Part shown: positions 1-5,341 of the stretch, one piece after another
Layout: the number at the start of each line of letters is the position of its first letter
How positions within the stretch are numbered: position 1 is the first letter of the stretch
Assembly (NCBI GenBank): GCA_050742455.1
Contig: JBOGIG010000127.1
Location: forward strand, 1 to 5,341
Length of the DNA: 5,341 nucleotides
Direction: 5' to 3'
Source of the DNA: JBOGIG01 sp050742455
GTDB taxonomy: Bacteria > Actinomycetota > Acidimicrobiia > Acidimicrobiales > JBOGIG01
The notes under the pieces: generated by a model
The model's input: only the letters and a program-made list of their open reading frames with translations
Databases searched by the model: none
What the model was told of the DNA's origin: nothing
Translations under genes and position numbers: made by a program

Positions 1-1225
1 CGGCGACGGGATCGGCTCGGTGGACTATCCCAACCACGCTGGGCATGGCCAGAAGGACGGCGCACGAAGCAGCCATGTACGCCGCACCCAAGTAGAGCAC
101 GGTGTGGCTGCCGATGGCGCCGGCCAGGGGCCCGGCCAGGGCGTAGCCAACAGGCAGGAAGACCAAGGAGCCAAACCAGTCATAGGCGCTGACCCGGGAT
201 AGCAGGTGGGACGGGATTTCACGCTGCATGGTGGTGTCCCAAAGTGGCCCGAAGATGCCAAGGCCGGCGCCGCCGGCGAAGGCGGCCACGCCGACCACAA
301 AGGCGGAGGCGCCCAGAGCCAGAGCCAGAAGGGGTAGAGCCGAGGCGACGACGGTTAATTCGGCCACCAGGAGAGGGCGTCGGAGCCGGACCCGCAACAT
401 GAGAATGCCGGCAACTACCGACCCGGCCCCCTGGGCGGCCAGGATTGCTCCCCAAGCAGCCGCCCCGCCCAGAGAATCCCGGGCGATGACGGCCCCGAGC
501 ACCAGGAACGGGGCGTAGGCCAGCAGGTGAAAGAAGGCGAACTGGACGACTATGGCCCATAGCCAGGTGCGGGACCAGAACACCCGCCAGCCCGCCACCA
601 ACTGGGACACGGGCGACTCGGCCTGGCCGACTCCGACCCACTGCACCCGAAGCGCTCCCAGGCAGGCCGCGCTGACCATGTAGGACCCGGCGTCAGCGGC
701 AATGGCCCAGCCCGGTCCCACGGTGGCCACCAGGATCCCGGCCAGGGCCGGGCCGACAAGAGTCCCGCCCGACATGGCCAGGTTGTTGAGCGAATTGGCC
801 TGTTGCAGGCGGGCATCGCTGGCCACCTCGGGGATGAGGGCGGTCATGGCCGGGGTGAAAAAGGCCGTACCCAACCCGACGAAGGCTTCTAGGACCAAGA
901 ACCCCCATAGGGGCGGGTGACCTACCAGGAGCCAGGCGGCCATCCCGCCCTGGGCCAGTGATCTCAACACGTCGGACCCGAGCATCAGCTTCCGCCGGCT
1001 CACCCGATCGGCCACGACCCCACCGATCAGGATGAACCCGACCAGCGGAACCGTCTCGGCTCCCAGGACATAGCCGACATCCGAGGTGGACCGACCCTGG
1101 CCCAACACGGCGAAGGCCAGTGCCACCGGCACCATGCCCGTGCCCAGGAAGGATGTCACCCGGCCGATGAAGTAGAGGCGAAAGTTTCGCTCTCCCAACA
1201 CCCCCAGCCAGCCGTCCAGTGCCAC
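1..1225 (-). CDS. MFS transporter, MFS_3/EntS-like exporter (C-terminus cut by window edge)
   Basis: Reading the minus strand from a GTG at 1225 gives 408 uninterrupted codons with no stop before the left edge, so the frame is open-ended. The product is a hydrophobic polytopic protein with the major facilitator pattern. TM1 starts near residue 14, after an NFRLYFIGR lead. The TM2-TM3 loop carries an MFS motif A variant (GGVVADRVSRRK, about 68-79). An IPEVASDARLQQANSL stretch (131-145) and DTTMQREIPSHLLSRVSAYD (about 330-349) are both typical of the MFS_3 (EntS/macrolide-efflux-like) branch. Family members are usually about 400-430 residues, so little is missing. An in-frame TAG (1237-1235) lies just upstream. 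GTG 1225 is the outermost start and has only a weak Shine-Dalgarno; GTG at 1201 is an alternative. It is probably a proton-driven inner-membrane exporter of small molecules; the substrate cannot be read from the sequence. It is transcribed divergently from the acyl-CoA dehydrogenase operon and shares the 1226-1352 region with it. Confidence 0.9.
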   Translation of the reverse strand, partial: MALDGWLGVLGERNFRLYFIGRVTSFLGTGMVPVALAFAVLGQGRSTSDVGYVLGAETVPLVGFILIGGVVADRVSRRKLMLGSDVLRSLAQGGMAAWLLVGHPPLWGFLVLEAFVGLGTAFFTPAMTALIPEVASDARLQQANSLNNLAMSGGTLVGPALAGILVATVGPGWAIAADAGSYMVSAACLGALRVQWVGVGQAESPVSQLVAGWRVFWSRTWLWAIVVQFAFFHLLAYAPFLVLGAVIARDSLGGAAAWGAILAAQGAGSVVAGILMLRVRLRRPLLVAELTVVASALPLLALALGASAFVVGVAAFAGGAGLGIFGPLWDTTMQREIPSHLLSRVSAYDWFGSLVFLPVGYALAGPLAGAIGSHTVLYLGAAYMAASCAVLLAMPSVVGIVHRADPVA

Positions 1226-1243
1226 CGTCCGAGGCTAGCCACC

Positions 1244-1309
1244 GGGCCGTGACCGGAAGGCCAGGGGGCCGTGACCGTAAAGCCACTGGGTCGTGACCGG
1301 AAGGACGGT
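1244..1309. repeat. Three 22-bp direct repeats in the divergent promoter region
   Basis: Three head-to-tail units start at 1244, 1266 and 1288, an exact 22-bp period. The first 17 bases of unit 1 are GGGCCGTGACCGGAAGG. Unit 2 differs from unit 1 at 4 of 22 positions, as does unit 3; CGTGACCG followed by AA is invariant. In unit 3 the core is an imperfect palindrome, GGTC-GT-GACC (1289-1298). The array lies 19 bp before the exporter GTG and 43 bp before the dehydrogenase GTG. A period of about two helical turns would place each unit on the same face of the DNA, which fits a row of regulator binding sites acting on one or both divergent genes. The period is not a multiple of three, and an in-frame stop separates the array from the exporter frame, so it is not coding. 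The binding-site role is inference. Confidence 0.75.
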
Positions 1310-1340
1310 GCGATGCGGTTAGCTTTGACTGGTCGCAAAC

Positions 1341-1346
1341 AGGGAG
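1341..1346 (+). promoter_or_regulatory. Ribosome binding site of the acyl-CoA dehydrogenase
   Basis: AGGGAG lies 6 bases before GTG 1353, a good Shine-Dalgarno at normal spacing. It decides the GTG start, which also gives the expected short N-terminus of this enzyme family. I found no convincing -35/-10 pair for this operon in 1226-1340. Confidence 0.75.
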
Positions 1347-1352
1347 TCACGC

Positions 1353-2501
1353 GTGAGCTACGAGTTGTCCGAGGAGCATGAGGCATTCCGTGCCGTGGTG
1401 GCCGACTTTGCCCGAACAGAGGTGGCGCCCCATGCCGAGCGATGGGACAGGGAACGGACCTTTCCCCTCGACGCCGTCCTGACCATGGGCAAGCTGGGCT
1501 ACTTCGGGCTGGTGTTCCCGGCGGAGTGGGGAGGGGGCGACGGCGACTTCACGTCGTTGTGCGTGGCCATCGAGGAGATCGGCCGGGTCGACCAATCGTT
1601 GGGCATAACCCTTTCTGCCGGAGTGGGTCTGGGGGCCAGCCCGATCTTTCGTTTCGGGACCGAGGAACAAAAGCACCGGTGGCTGCCCGATATGGTGGCG
1701 GGGCGAGCCCTGGGGGCATTTGGCCTGACCGAGCCTGACGGGGGCAGCGACGCCGGGGCGACCAAGACCAGGGCGGTATTCGACGAGGCTTCCGATCATT
1801 GGCGCCTCAATGGTGCCAAGGCCTTCATCACTAACTCCGGTACCCCCATAACCTCGGTGGTCACCGTCACCGCCAGGACGCAAGACCGCTCGATCTCGTC
1901 GTTCATCGTGCCGTCGGGCACCCCGGGCCTGGTGGTGGAGCCGGCCTATGCCAAGCTGGGCTGGCACGCTTCCGATACCCATGGCCTCGCTCTGGATGAC
2001 TGTGACGTGCCCGCCGATCACCTGCTCGGACAGCAGGGGCGAGGGTTGTCGAACTTCCTGGCCGTCTTGGATGACGGGCGCATCGCCATCGCCGCCCTGG
2101 CCCTCGGTCTGGCCCGGGCTTGCCTGGACCTGGCAGTCGACTACGCCCGGCAGCGTCAAGCTTTTGGGGCTCCCATCGGGCGTTTTCAGGGTCTGGCCTT
2201 TCCCCTCGCCGATGTAGCGGTGGCGGTGGAGAATGCCCGCAATCTGGTGTACAAAGCGGCCTGGCTCAAGGATCAGGGGCGTCCTTTTTCCCAGGCCGCG
2301 GCCATGGCCAAGCTGTACTGCACCGAAACGGCTGTGACTTCGACGCGGGTCGCCACCCAGGTGTTCGGGGGATCGGGGTTCATGGACGACTCGGCCGTGG
2401 CCCGCTTCTATCGTGACGCCAAGATCCTCGAAATAGGCGAGGGGACCAGTGAAGTACAACGTCTGGTTATTTCGCGCGGCCTCGGATTACCGGTGGGATG
2501 A
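1353..2501 (+). CDS. Acyl-CoA dehydrogenase, short-chain (SCAD-like) type
   Basis: This 382-residue flavoenzyme has the normal length for the family. It would oxidise an acyl-CoA to the trans-2-enoyl-CoA in the cytoplasm, passing electrons from FAD to electron-transfer flavoprotein. The three domains occur in order: an N-terminal helical domain (about 1-115); a central beta domain with the family signature FGLTEPDGGSDAG (about 123-135) and the FAD-contacting FITNS (158-162); and a C-terminal helical domain with RQAFG (268-272) and a second signature, QVFGGSGFMDD, from 336. The catalytic base is Glu363 in EIGEGTSE, the position used by medium- and short-chain and 2-methyl-branched enzymes. At the helix position where isovaleryl-CoA dehydrogenase carries its glutamate, this protein has Gly242 (LDDGRIAIA). 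This argues for a straight or 2-branched short-chain substrate rather than isovaleryl-CoA. GTG 1353 follows a good ribosome binding site. The gene overlaps the downstream carboxyltransferase by ATGA, so the two are probably co-translated. Confidence 0.95.
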   Translation: MSYELSEEHEAFRAVVADFARTEVAPHAERWDRERTFPLDAVLTMGKLGYFGLVFPAEWGGGDGDFTSLCVAIEEIGRVDQSLGITLSAGVGLGASPIFRFGTEEQKHRWLPDMVAGRALGAFGLTEPDGGSDAGATKTRAVFDEASDHWRLNGAKAFITNSGTPITSVVTVTARTQDRSISSFIVPSGTPGLVVEPAYAKLGWHASDTHGLALDDCDVPADHLLGQQGRGLSNFLAVLDDGRIAIAALALGLARACLDLAVDYARQRQAFGAPIGRFQGLAFPLADVAVAVENARNLVYKAAWLKDQGRPFSQAAAMAKLYCTETAVTSTRVATQVFGGSGFMDDSAVARFYRDAKILEIGEGTSEVQRLVISRGLGLPVG

Positions 2502-4024
2502 CTGGAGCCGACGGCCTCGACCAGGCCCGGATCCGAGCCCTGGCCGGCAACACCGCCCGGGGTGCGGCCAAGCTGGAAGCACAGAACAAGCTATTCGTCC
2601 GGGATCGCCTGGCTCTGTTGCTGGACGAAGGATCGTTCGTGGAGGACGGGCTCTTGGCCAATGCCTCGGCCCAGGATCTGCCCGCCGACGGGGTGATTAC
2701 CGGCACGGGCCGGGTCGAGGGACGCCCGGTTTGTGTCATGGCCAACGACCCGACAGTAAAGGCCGGCTCGTGGGGGGCGCGCACCGTCGAGAAGATCATT
2801 CGCATCACCGAGTACGCCCTGCGTCACGAGCTGCCTGTCTTCTGGCTGGTGGACTCGGCGGGAGCTCGGATCACCGATCAGGTCGATCTGTTCCCTGGTC
2901 GCAGGGGTGCCGGTCGCATCTTCGCCAACCAGGTGAAGTTGTCGGGCATGGTGCCCCAGATCTGTTGCCTGTTCGGGCCGTCGGCCGCCGGGGGGGCCTA
3001 CATTCCCTCATTTTGCGACATCGTGATCATGGTCGAGGGAAATGCCTCGATGTATTTGGGCTCGCCCCGCATGGCCCAAGAGGTGATCGGCGAATCGGTG
3101 TCCCTCGACGAGATGGGCGGGGCTCGAATGCACGCCACCGTGTCGGGGTGTGGTGACAACCTGGCCCGCGACGACGCCGATGCCATCGAGCAGGCCAAGT
3201 GGTTCTTCTCCTACCTTCCCGGCAACTGGCGCGAGCTCCCCCCGGTGGTGGAAGGCAGGGATCCGGGCCAAACCCTGACCAGGGACGTGCTCCCGGTCCA
3301 CGAAGCAGCCGGCTACGACATGCACCGCTTCATCGCTGGGCTGGTGGACGACGAGTCGTTCTACGAGATCAAACCGCTGTTCGCCCCCGAGCTCATCATT
3401 GGGCTGGCCCACCTCGACGGCCATGCCGTCGGCGTGGTGGCCAGCAATCCCCTGCACAAGGGCGGGGTGTTGTTTGTGGACTCGGCCGACAAGGCAGCCC
3501 GCTTCATCTGGTTGTGCGACGCCATGAACGTTCCGCTGGTCTTTCTGGCCGATGTCCCTGGGTTCATGATCGGGACCCAGGTAGAACGCCAGGGCATCAT
3601 CCGCCACGGGGCCAAGATGATCACGGCCGTGGCCCAGGCCACCGTGCCCAAGATCTCAGTCATTGTGCGCAAGGCCTACGGCGCCGGTCTCTATGCCATG
3701 TGCGGACCGGCCTTCGATCCGCTGGCCACCCTGGCCCTTCCTACGGCCAAGATCGCAGTCATGGGGCCCGAGGCCGCGGTCAACGCCGTTTACGCCAACA
3801 AGATTGCAGAGATCCACGATCCTGGCGAACGTGAGCGCTACGTGGAAGAGCGGCGTCGCGAGTACGAAGCCGACGTCGACCTGCTTCGCCTGGCGAGCGA
3901 GTTGGTGATTGATGCCGTGGTGGCCTTCGAGGATTTGCGCTTTGAGCTTCGGTCCCGTTTCGCCAGCGCCGATCCCTCCGACCGGGATACGGTGCGCAAA
4001 CGCCACGGCGTCATCCCCGGCTAG
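2498..4024 (+). CDS. Acyl-CoA carboxylase, carboxyltransferase (beta) subunit
   Basis: The 508-residue product is the carboxyltransferase of a biotin-dependent acyl-CoA carboxylase: it moves CO2 from carboxybiotin to an acyl-CoA alpha (or vinylogous gamma) carbon. It has two crotonase-fold halves. The N-half contains the entry motif RDRLALLLDEGSFVED (35-50), DSAGARITDQVDLFPGRRG (119-137) and the oxyanion-hole loop AAGGAYIP (163-170). The C-half contains PGFMIGTQVE (354-363) and the second oxyanion loop YGAGLYAMCG (394-403). Length and motif order are complete. The DSAGARITDQVDLFPGRR segment matches neither the classical propionyl-CoA type (DSGGARIQEGV) nor the 3-methylcrotonyl-CoA type (DSGGANLP...VFPD). 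From memory it is closer to the class that includes B. subtilis YngE, which I have not verified, so the substrate is left open. The ATG overlaps the dehydrogenase stop (ATGA), with a GGTGGG immediately before it that is too close for an ordinary Shine-Dalgarno; translation is probably coupled. No biotin carboxylase or biotin carrier subunit is nearby. Confidence 0.93.
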   Translation: MTGADGLDQARIRALAGNTARGAAKLEAQNKLFVRDRLALLLDEGSFVEDGLLANASAQDLPADGVITGTGRVEGRPVCVMANDPTVKAGSWGARTVEKIIRITEYALRHELPVFWLVDSAGARITDQVDLFPGRRGAGRIFANQVKLSGMVPQICCLFGPSAAGGAYIPSFCDIVIMVEGNASMYLGSPRMAQEVIGESVSLDEMGGARMHATVSGCGDNLARDDADAIEQAKWFFSYLPGNWRELPPVVEGRDPGQTLTRDVLPVHEAAGYDMHRFIAGLVDDESFYEIKPLFAPELIIGLAHLDGHAVGVVASNPLHKGGVLFVDSADKAARFIWLCDAMNVPLVFLADVPGFMIGTQVERQGIIRHGAKMITAVAQATVPKISVIVRKAYGAGLYAMCGPAFDPLATLALPTAKIAVMGPEAAVNAVYANKIAEIHDPGERERYVEERRREYEADVDLLRLASELVIDAVVAFEDLRFELRSRFASADPSDRDTVRKRHGVIPG

Positions 4025-4079
4025 GCGCCGGTTATGCGCCAGTTATGCGCCGGTTATGCGCCAGTTATGCGCCGGTTAT
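4025..4079. repeat. Five 11-bp tandem repeats, alternating GCGCCGGTTAT / GCGCCAGTTAT
   Basis: Starting at the base after the carboxyltransferase TAG, five 11-bp units run without any gap (4025, 4036, 4047, 4058, 4069). They are identical except for position 6, which alternates G, A, G, A, G. The array is therefore two and a half copies of a 22-bp unit, which suggests growth by duplication of a doublet. It fills all but four bases of the space between the stop codons of two convergent genes. The only hairpin I see is GGCGC (4024-4028, using the last base of TAG) with GCGCC (4036-4040) around a 7-base loop, with no T-tract; this is a weak terminator at best. The function is unknown; a minisatellite-like locus is the simplest reading. 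Confidence 0.95.
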
Positions 4080-4083
4080 GCGT

Positions 4084-4731
4084 TCAGCCACAGTTGAAGC
4101 CCTGCGCAGTTGCCTGGGCCACGGGCACGGCAAGAGCCGTAGGCCCACAAAATGGCGAGTTGCCGAAGGGGGTACCCAGCATCGGGTGCGGCAACGACAC
4201 TGAGAGCAGGTCGTGGGGCTCCAGTCCAAACTGGATTGGAGCATTAGGCAGGATCGAGAGTTCATTCGACTGCCTTACCACCCCGCGAGCCGAATTGCCC
4301 TGGACGTTGGTTATGTAGATGCTGGCGTGGCCGCCGTAGGATGCAAACGCGCTCCCGTGTGTAGTGCCAGCTGGCAGGGGGGACCCAGGCTTGACCACCG
4401 GGTCACACGGGGTCGGACCATGCCCGATGCCGGTGCCACAATTCACTCGAGTTCGCCACCGCGCAGTGCCATGTCCGTTTGGGCCAATGGTGATGGCGTA
4501 GTCCTGCAGTTGCCACGTGCCGGCGAACGGTCCGGCCGCCACCGTCGCCACTCCGCCAACAGGGCTTTGACCCTGCGTCAGGTTGACGCCCAGTGCCGCC
4601 CCACCGCCAACAATCAAAACGGCCGCGGCGACTGCTGTCGCTTTCCGGGTCCGTCGAGGCCGTGATGTACTCGATTGCTCGGCGCCCGTCCCTGGCTCCT
4701 TGCCTGCCTTGAGCACGGTACTCAATTCCAT
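4084..4731 (-). CDS. Membrane-anchored extracytoplasmic four-cysteine protein, function unknown
   Basis: The start chosen is ATG 4731 (215 residues). An upstream ATG at 4740 would add three residues, but AGGGA (4745-4741) abuts it directly, whereas it sits 9 bases before ATG 4731. Numbering from ATG 4740, the protein has a hydrophilic N-terminus ending in basic RPRRTRK (27-33), one transmembrane segment (about 36-54, AVAAAVLIVGGGAALGV), a short linker and an extracytoplasmic domain from about 70 to 218. Topology is therefore probably N-in/C-out. The domain opens with GPFAGTWQLQDYAITIGPNG, contains ILPNAPIQFGLEPHDLL, and has cysteines at 101, 112, 198 and 217, enough for two disulfides. I recall similar FAGTW...C...C...FCGP proteins as uncharacterised actinobacterial exported proteins, but know no function. 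There is no lipobox, LPXTG motif or enzyme motif. All four Cys codons are TGT and third positions are more mixed than in the neighbouring operon, so a different history is possible. It ends four bases from the tandem repeats. Confidence 0.8.
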   Translation of the reverse strand: MELSTVLKAGKEPGTGAEQSSTSRPRRTRKATAVAAAVLIVGGGAALGVNLTQGQSPVGGVATVAAGPFAGTWQLQDYAITIGPNGHGTARWRTRVNCGTGIGHGPTPCDPVVKPGSPLPAGTTHGSAFASYGGHASIYITNVQGNSARGVVRQSNELSILPNAPIQFGLEPHDLLSVSLPHPMLGTPFGNSPFCGPTALAVPVAQATAQGFNCG

Positions 4732-4740
4732 AGGCGCCAT

Positions 4741-4745
4741 TCCCT
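4741..4745 (-). promoter_or_regulatory. Ribosome binding site that decides the start of the exported protein
   Basis: On the minus strand AGGGA is followed directly by ATG 4740 and, after a 9-base spacer, by ATG 4731. Only the second has usable Shine-Dalgarno spacing, so ATG 4731 is preferred. Confidence 0.55.
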
Positions 4746-4761
4746 AATCCGAACAAAGGCA

Positions 4762-4827
4762 GGTGCTTTGCTTGGAATCACTATCGCGCCAACAATGTCG
4801 AATATCAATAGAAAAATGGTGCTTTGG
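4762..4827 (-). repeat. Pair of 9-bp direct repeats (CAAAGCACC) flanking the putative promoter
   Basis: On the minus strand CAAAGCACC occurs at 4827-4819 and again at 4770-4762. The first copy lies 10 bases upstream of the proposed -35 box and the second at or just after the expected transcription start. Two sites placed like this could be an operator pair, but only nine bases match, and a chance match in this region is possible. Confidence 0.3.
4780..4808 (-). promoter_or_regulatory. Putative housekeeping-sigma promoter for the exported protein gene
   Basis: On the minus strand TTGATA (4808-4803, five of six matches to TTGACA) is followed by a 17-base spacer and GATAGT (4785-4780, four of six matches to TATAAT). 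Transcription would start near 4773, leaving a leader of about 40 bases that contains the AGGGA site. The region is clearly more AT-rich than the flanking genes, as expected for a promoter. Confidence 0.45.
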
Positions 4828-4833
4828 ATTTCA

Positions 4834-4861
4834 CGGGAGAGCGGCCGAGCGAGCGCTCCCG
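4834..4861 (-). terminator. GC-rich stem-loop after the ABC-F gene, possible terminator
   Basis: Seven bases past the ABC-F stop codon, the minus strand has CGGGAG (4861-4856) pairing with CTCCCG (4839-4834) around a 16-base loop that can form two more inner pairs. No T-run follows directly; a TTTTT occurs about 20 bases further on. Stem-loops without a U-tract are common terminator candidates in actinobacteria. It would separate the ABC-F transcript from the exported-protein promoter. Confidence 0.4.
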
Positions 4862-4868
4862 CATGGCC

Positions 4869-5341
4869 TCAAGCCAGTTTGATTCGTCGGGTCAGGTTCA
4901 CATGTTCGAGCAGGCGGCGGTCGTGGGTTACCAGGATCAGCGTCCCGTCCCATGTCGTCAAGGCACTTTCCAGTTGTTCGATGCCGGGCATGTCCAGGTG
5001 GTTGGTCGGCTCGTCGAGCACCAGCGCGTTTACCCCTCGGGCCATCAGGAGGGCCAACTCCAGGCGGGTGCGCTCGCCGGGGGAAAGACTTGGCACGGCC
5101 CGGTCGCAGTGGTCGGCGCCCAGTCCGAACTTGGCCAGCAGGGACCGGGTTTCGGGCAACGGCATGCCTGTTTCGTTGATGAAGGCATCGACCAGGACCC
5201 CCAGTTCACTGAATCGGTCCCGGCCCTGACCCAACTCGCCCACCACCACCCCGGGACCGATCCACCTGGTGCCCCCGGACAGGGGCAGGCGACCGAGAAG
5301 GGCGGCCAGGAGCGAAGTCTTGCCTGACCCGTTGGGGCCGA
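4869..5341 (-). CDS. ABC-F family ATPase, C-terminal nucleotide-binding domain (N-terminus cut by window edge)
   Basis: The frame is open to the right edge and gives the last 156 residues, ending at the TGA at 4871-4869. In order they contain a complete Walker A (GPNGSGKT, the first eight whole codons), a Q-loop-like GELGQGRD (about 34-41), the signature helix start LSPGERTRLELALLMA (85-100; LSPGE in place of the usual LSGGQ/E), Walker B running into the ABC-F hallmark LVLDEPTNHLD (106-116), and the switch histidine in LVTHDRRLLE (136-145). EPTNHLD and the absence of any membrane segment point to the soluble, twin-ATPase ABC-F class, which acts on the ribosome, rather than to a transporter. 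The protein ends about 10 residues after the H-loop, so this is the second domain and there is no long C-terminal extension. Whether it is a housekeeping translation factor or an antibiotic-resistance type depends on the interdomain linker, which lies outside the window. An internal GTG at 5249 is not the start, because Walker A lies upstream of it. Confidence 0.92.
   Translation of the reverse strand, partial: GPNGSGKTSLLAALLGRLPLSGGTRWIGPGVVVGELGQGRDRFSELGVLVDAFINETGMPLPETRSLLAKFGLGADHCDRAVPSLSPGERTRLELALLMARGVNALVLDEPTNHLDMPGIEQLESALTTWDGTLILVTHDRRLLEHVNLTRRIKLA

Noticed and set aside
219..1286. Several minus-strand frames (219-641, 550-816, 693-1286) that look like separate small genes
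   Set aside because: They are out-of-frame with the continuous 408-codon exporter frame, which alone shows transmembrane segments and MFS motifs.
1244..1309. The repeats as a CRISPR array
   Set aside because: The units abut with no unique spacers, are only 22 bp long, and no cas gene is present.
1299..1320. GGAA ... GTT as an ECF-sigma promoter
   Set aside because: The spacing is too short for the usual GGAAC/CGTT arrangement, and GGAA is simply part of the third 22-bp repeat.
1325..1330. TTGACT as a -35 box for the dehydrogenase operon
   Set aside because: A -10 box at normal spacing would fall on the start codon, leaving no room for the AGGGAG ribosome binding site to be transcribed. TAGCTT at 1320-1325 could be a -10, but no -35 was found at a normal distance.
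1347..2459. A 370-codon open frame on the minus strand, antisense to the dehydrogenase
   Set aside because: It mirrors the G/C third-position bias of the real gene. Its translation is low-complexity, rich in Gly, Arg and His, with no recognisable domain, while the plus strand has full family motifs.
3008..3607. A 199-codon minus-strand frame within the carboxyltransferase gene
   Set aside because: It is an antisense shadow; no domain and no ribosome binding site argue for it, and the plus frame is fully conserved in motif.
4034..4318. A plus-strand frame running through the 11-bp repeats that could suggest a repeat protein
   Set aside because: An 11-bp period gives a peptide period of 11 codons only over 55 bp, and the rest is antisense to the exported protein.
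4213..4665. Plus-strand frame of 150 codons opposite the exported protein
   Set aside because: The minus frame has a sensible anchor plus domain layout, promoter and ribosome binding site; the plus frame has none.
4824..5327. Plus-strand frame of 167 codons opposite the ABC-F gene
   Set aside because: The minus frame carries Walker A, signature, Walker B and H-loop; the plus frame is its shadow.

Overview
The window reads as chromosomal DNA of a high-GC Gram-positive, most likely an actinomycetote. The evidence is strongly G/C-biased third codon positions, GTG starts, extensive open antisense frames, and an exported four-cysteine protein of a kind I associate with actinobacteria. I cannot place it more precisely. 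There are five protein-coding genes, two of them cut by the window edges. I see no RNA gene, insertion sequence, CRISPR array or phage gene.

Layout: (1) Positions 1-1225, minus strand, hold an almost complete MFS_3-type exporter whose C-terminus runs off the left edge. (2) Positions 1226-1352 form a divergent promoter region containing three direct repeats with an exact 22-bp period. (3) Positions 1353-4024, plus strand, are a two-gene operon with an ATGA overlap: a short-chain-type acyl-CoA dehydrogenase followed by the carboxyltransferase (beta) subunit of a biotin-dependent acyl-CoA carboxylase. (4) Positions 4025-4079 hold five perfectly spaced 11-bp tandem repeats that alternate at one base and fill nearly all of the gap between the convergent genes. 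(5) Positions 4084-4731, minus strand, encode a single-pass membrane-anchored protein with an extracytoplasmic four-cysteine domain of unknown function. (6) Positions 4741-4868 carry that gene's probable promoter and the probable terminator of the next gene. (7) Positions 4869-5341, minus strand, are the second ATPase domain of an ABC-F protein, cut by the right edge.

How the genes fit together: only the dehydrogenase and carboxyltransferase are clearly linked. One would oxidise a short acyl-CoA to its enoyl-CoA; the other would transfer CO2 from carboxybiotin to an acyl-CoA, as in branched-chain amino acid or odd-chain acid catabolism. The biotin carboxylase/biotin carrier subunit is not in the window. 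The exporter and the ABC-F protein are of types often tied to drug efflux or ribosome protection, but nothing here shows that they act together.

I found no clearly new multi-gene system. The most unusual items are the two repeat arrays flanking the operon and the uncharacterised exported protein.
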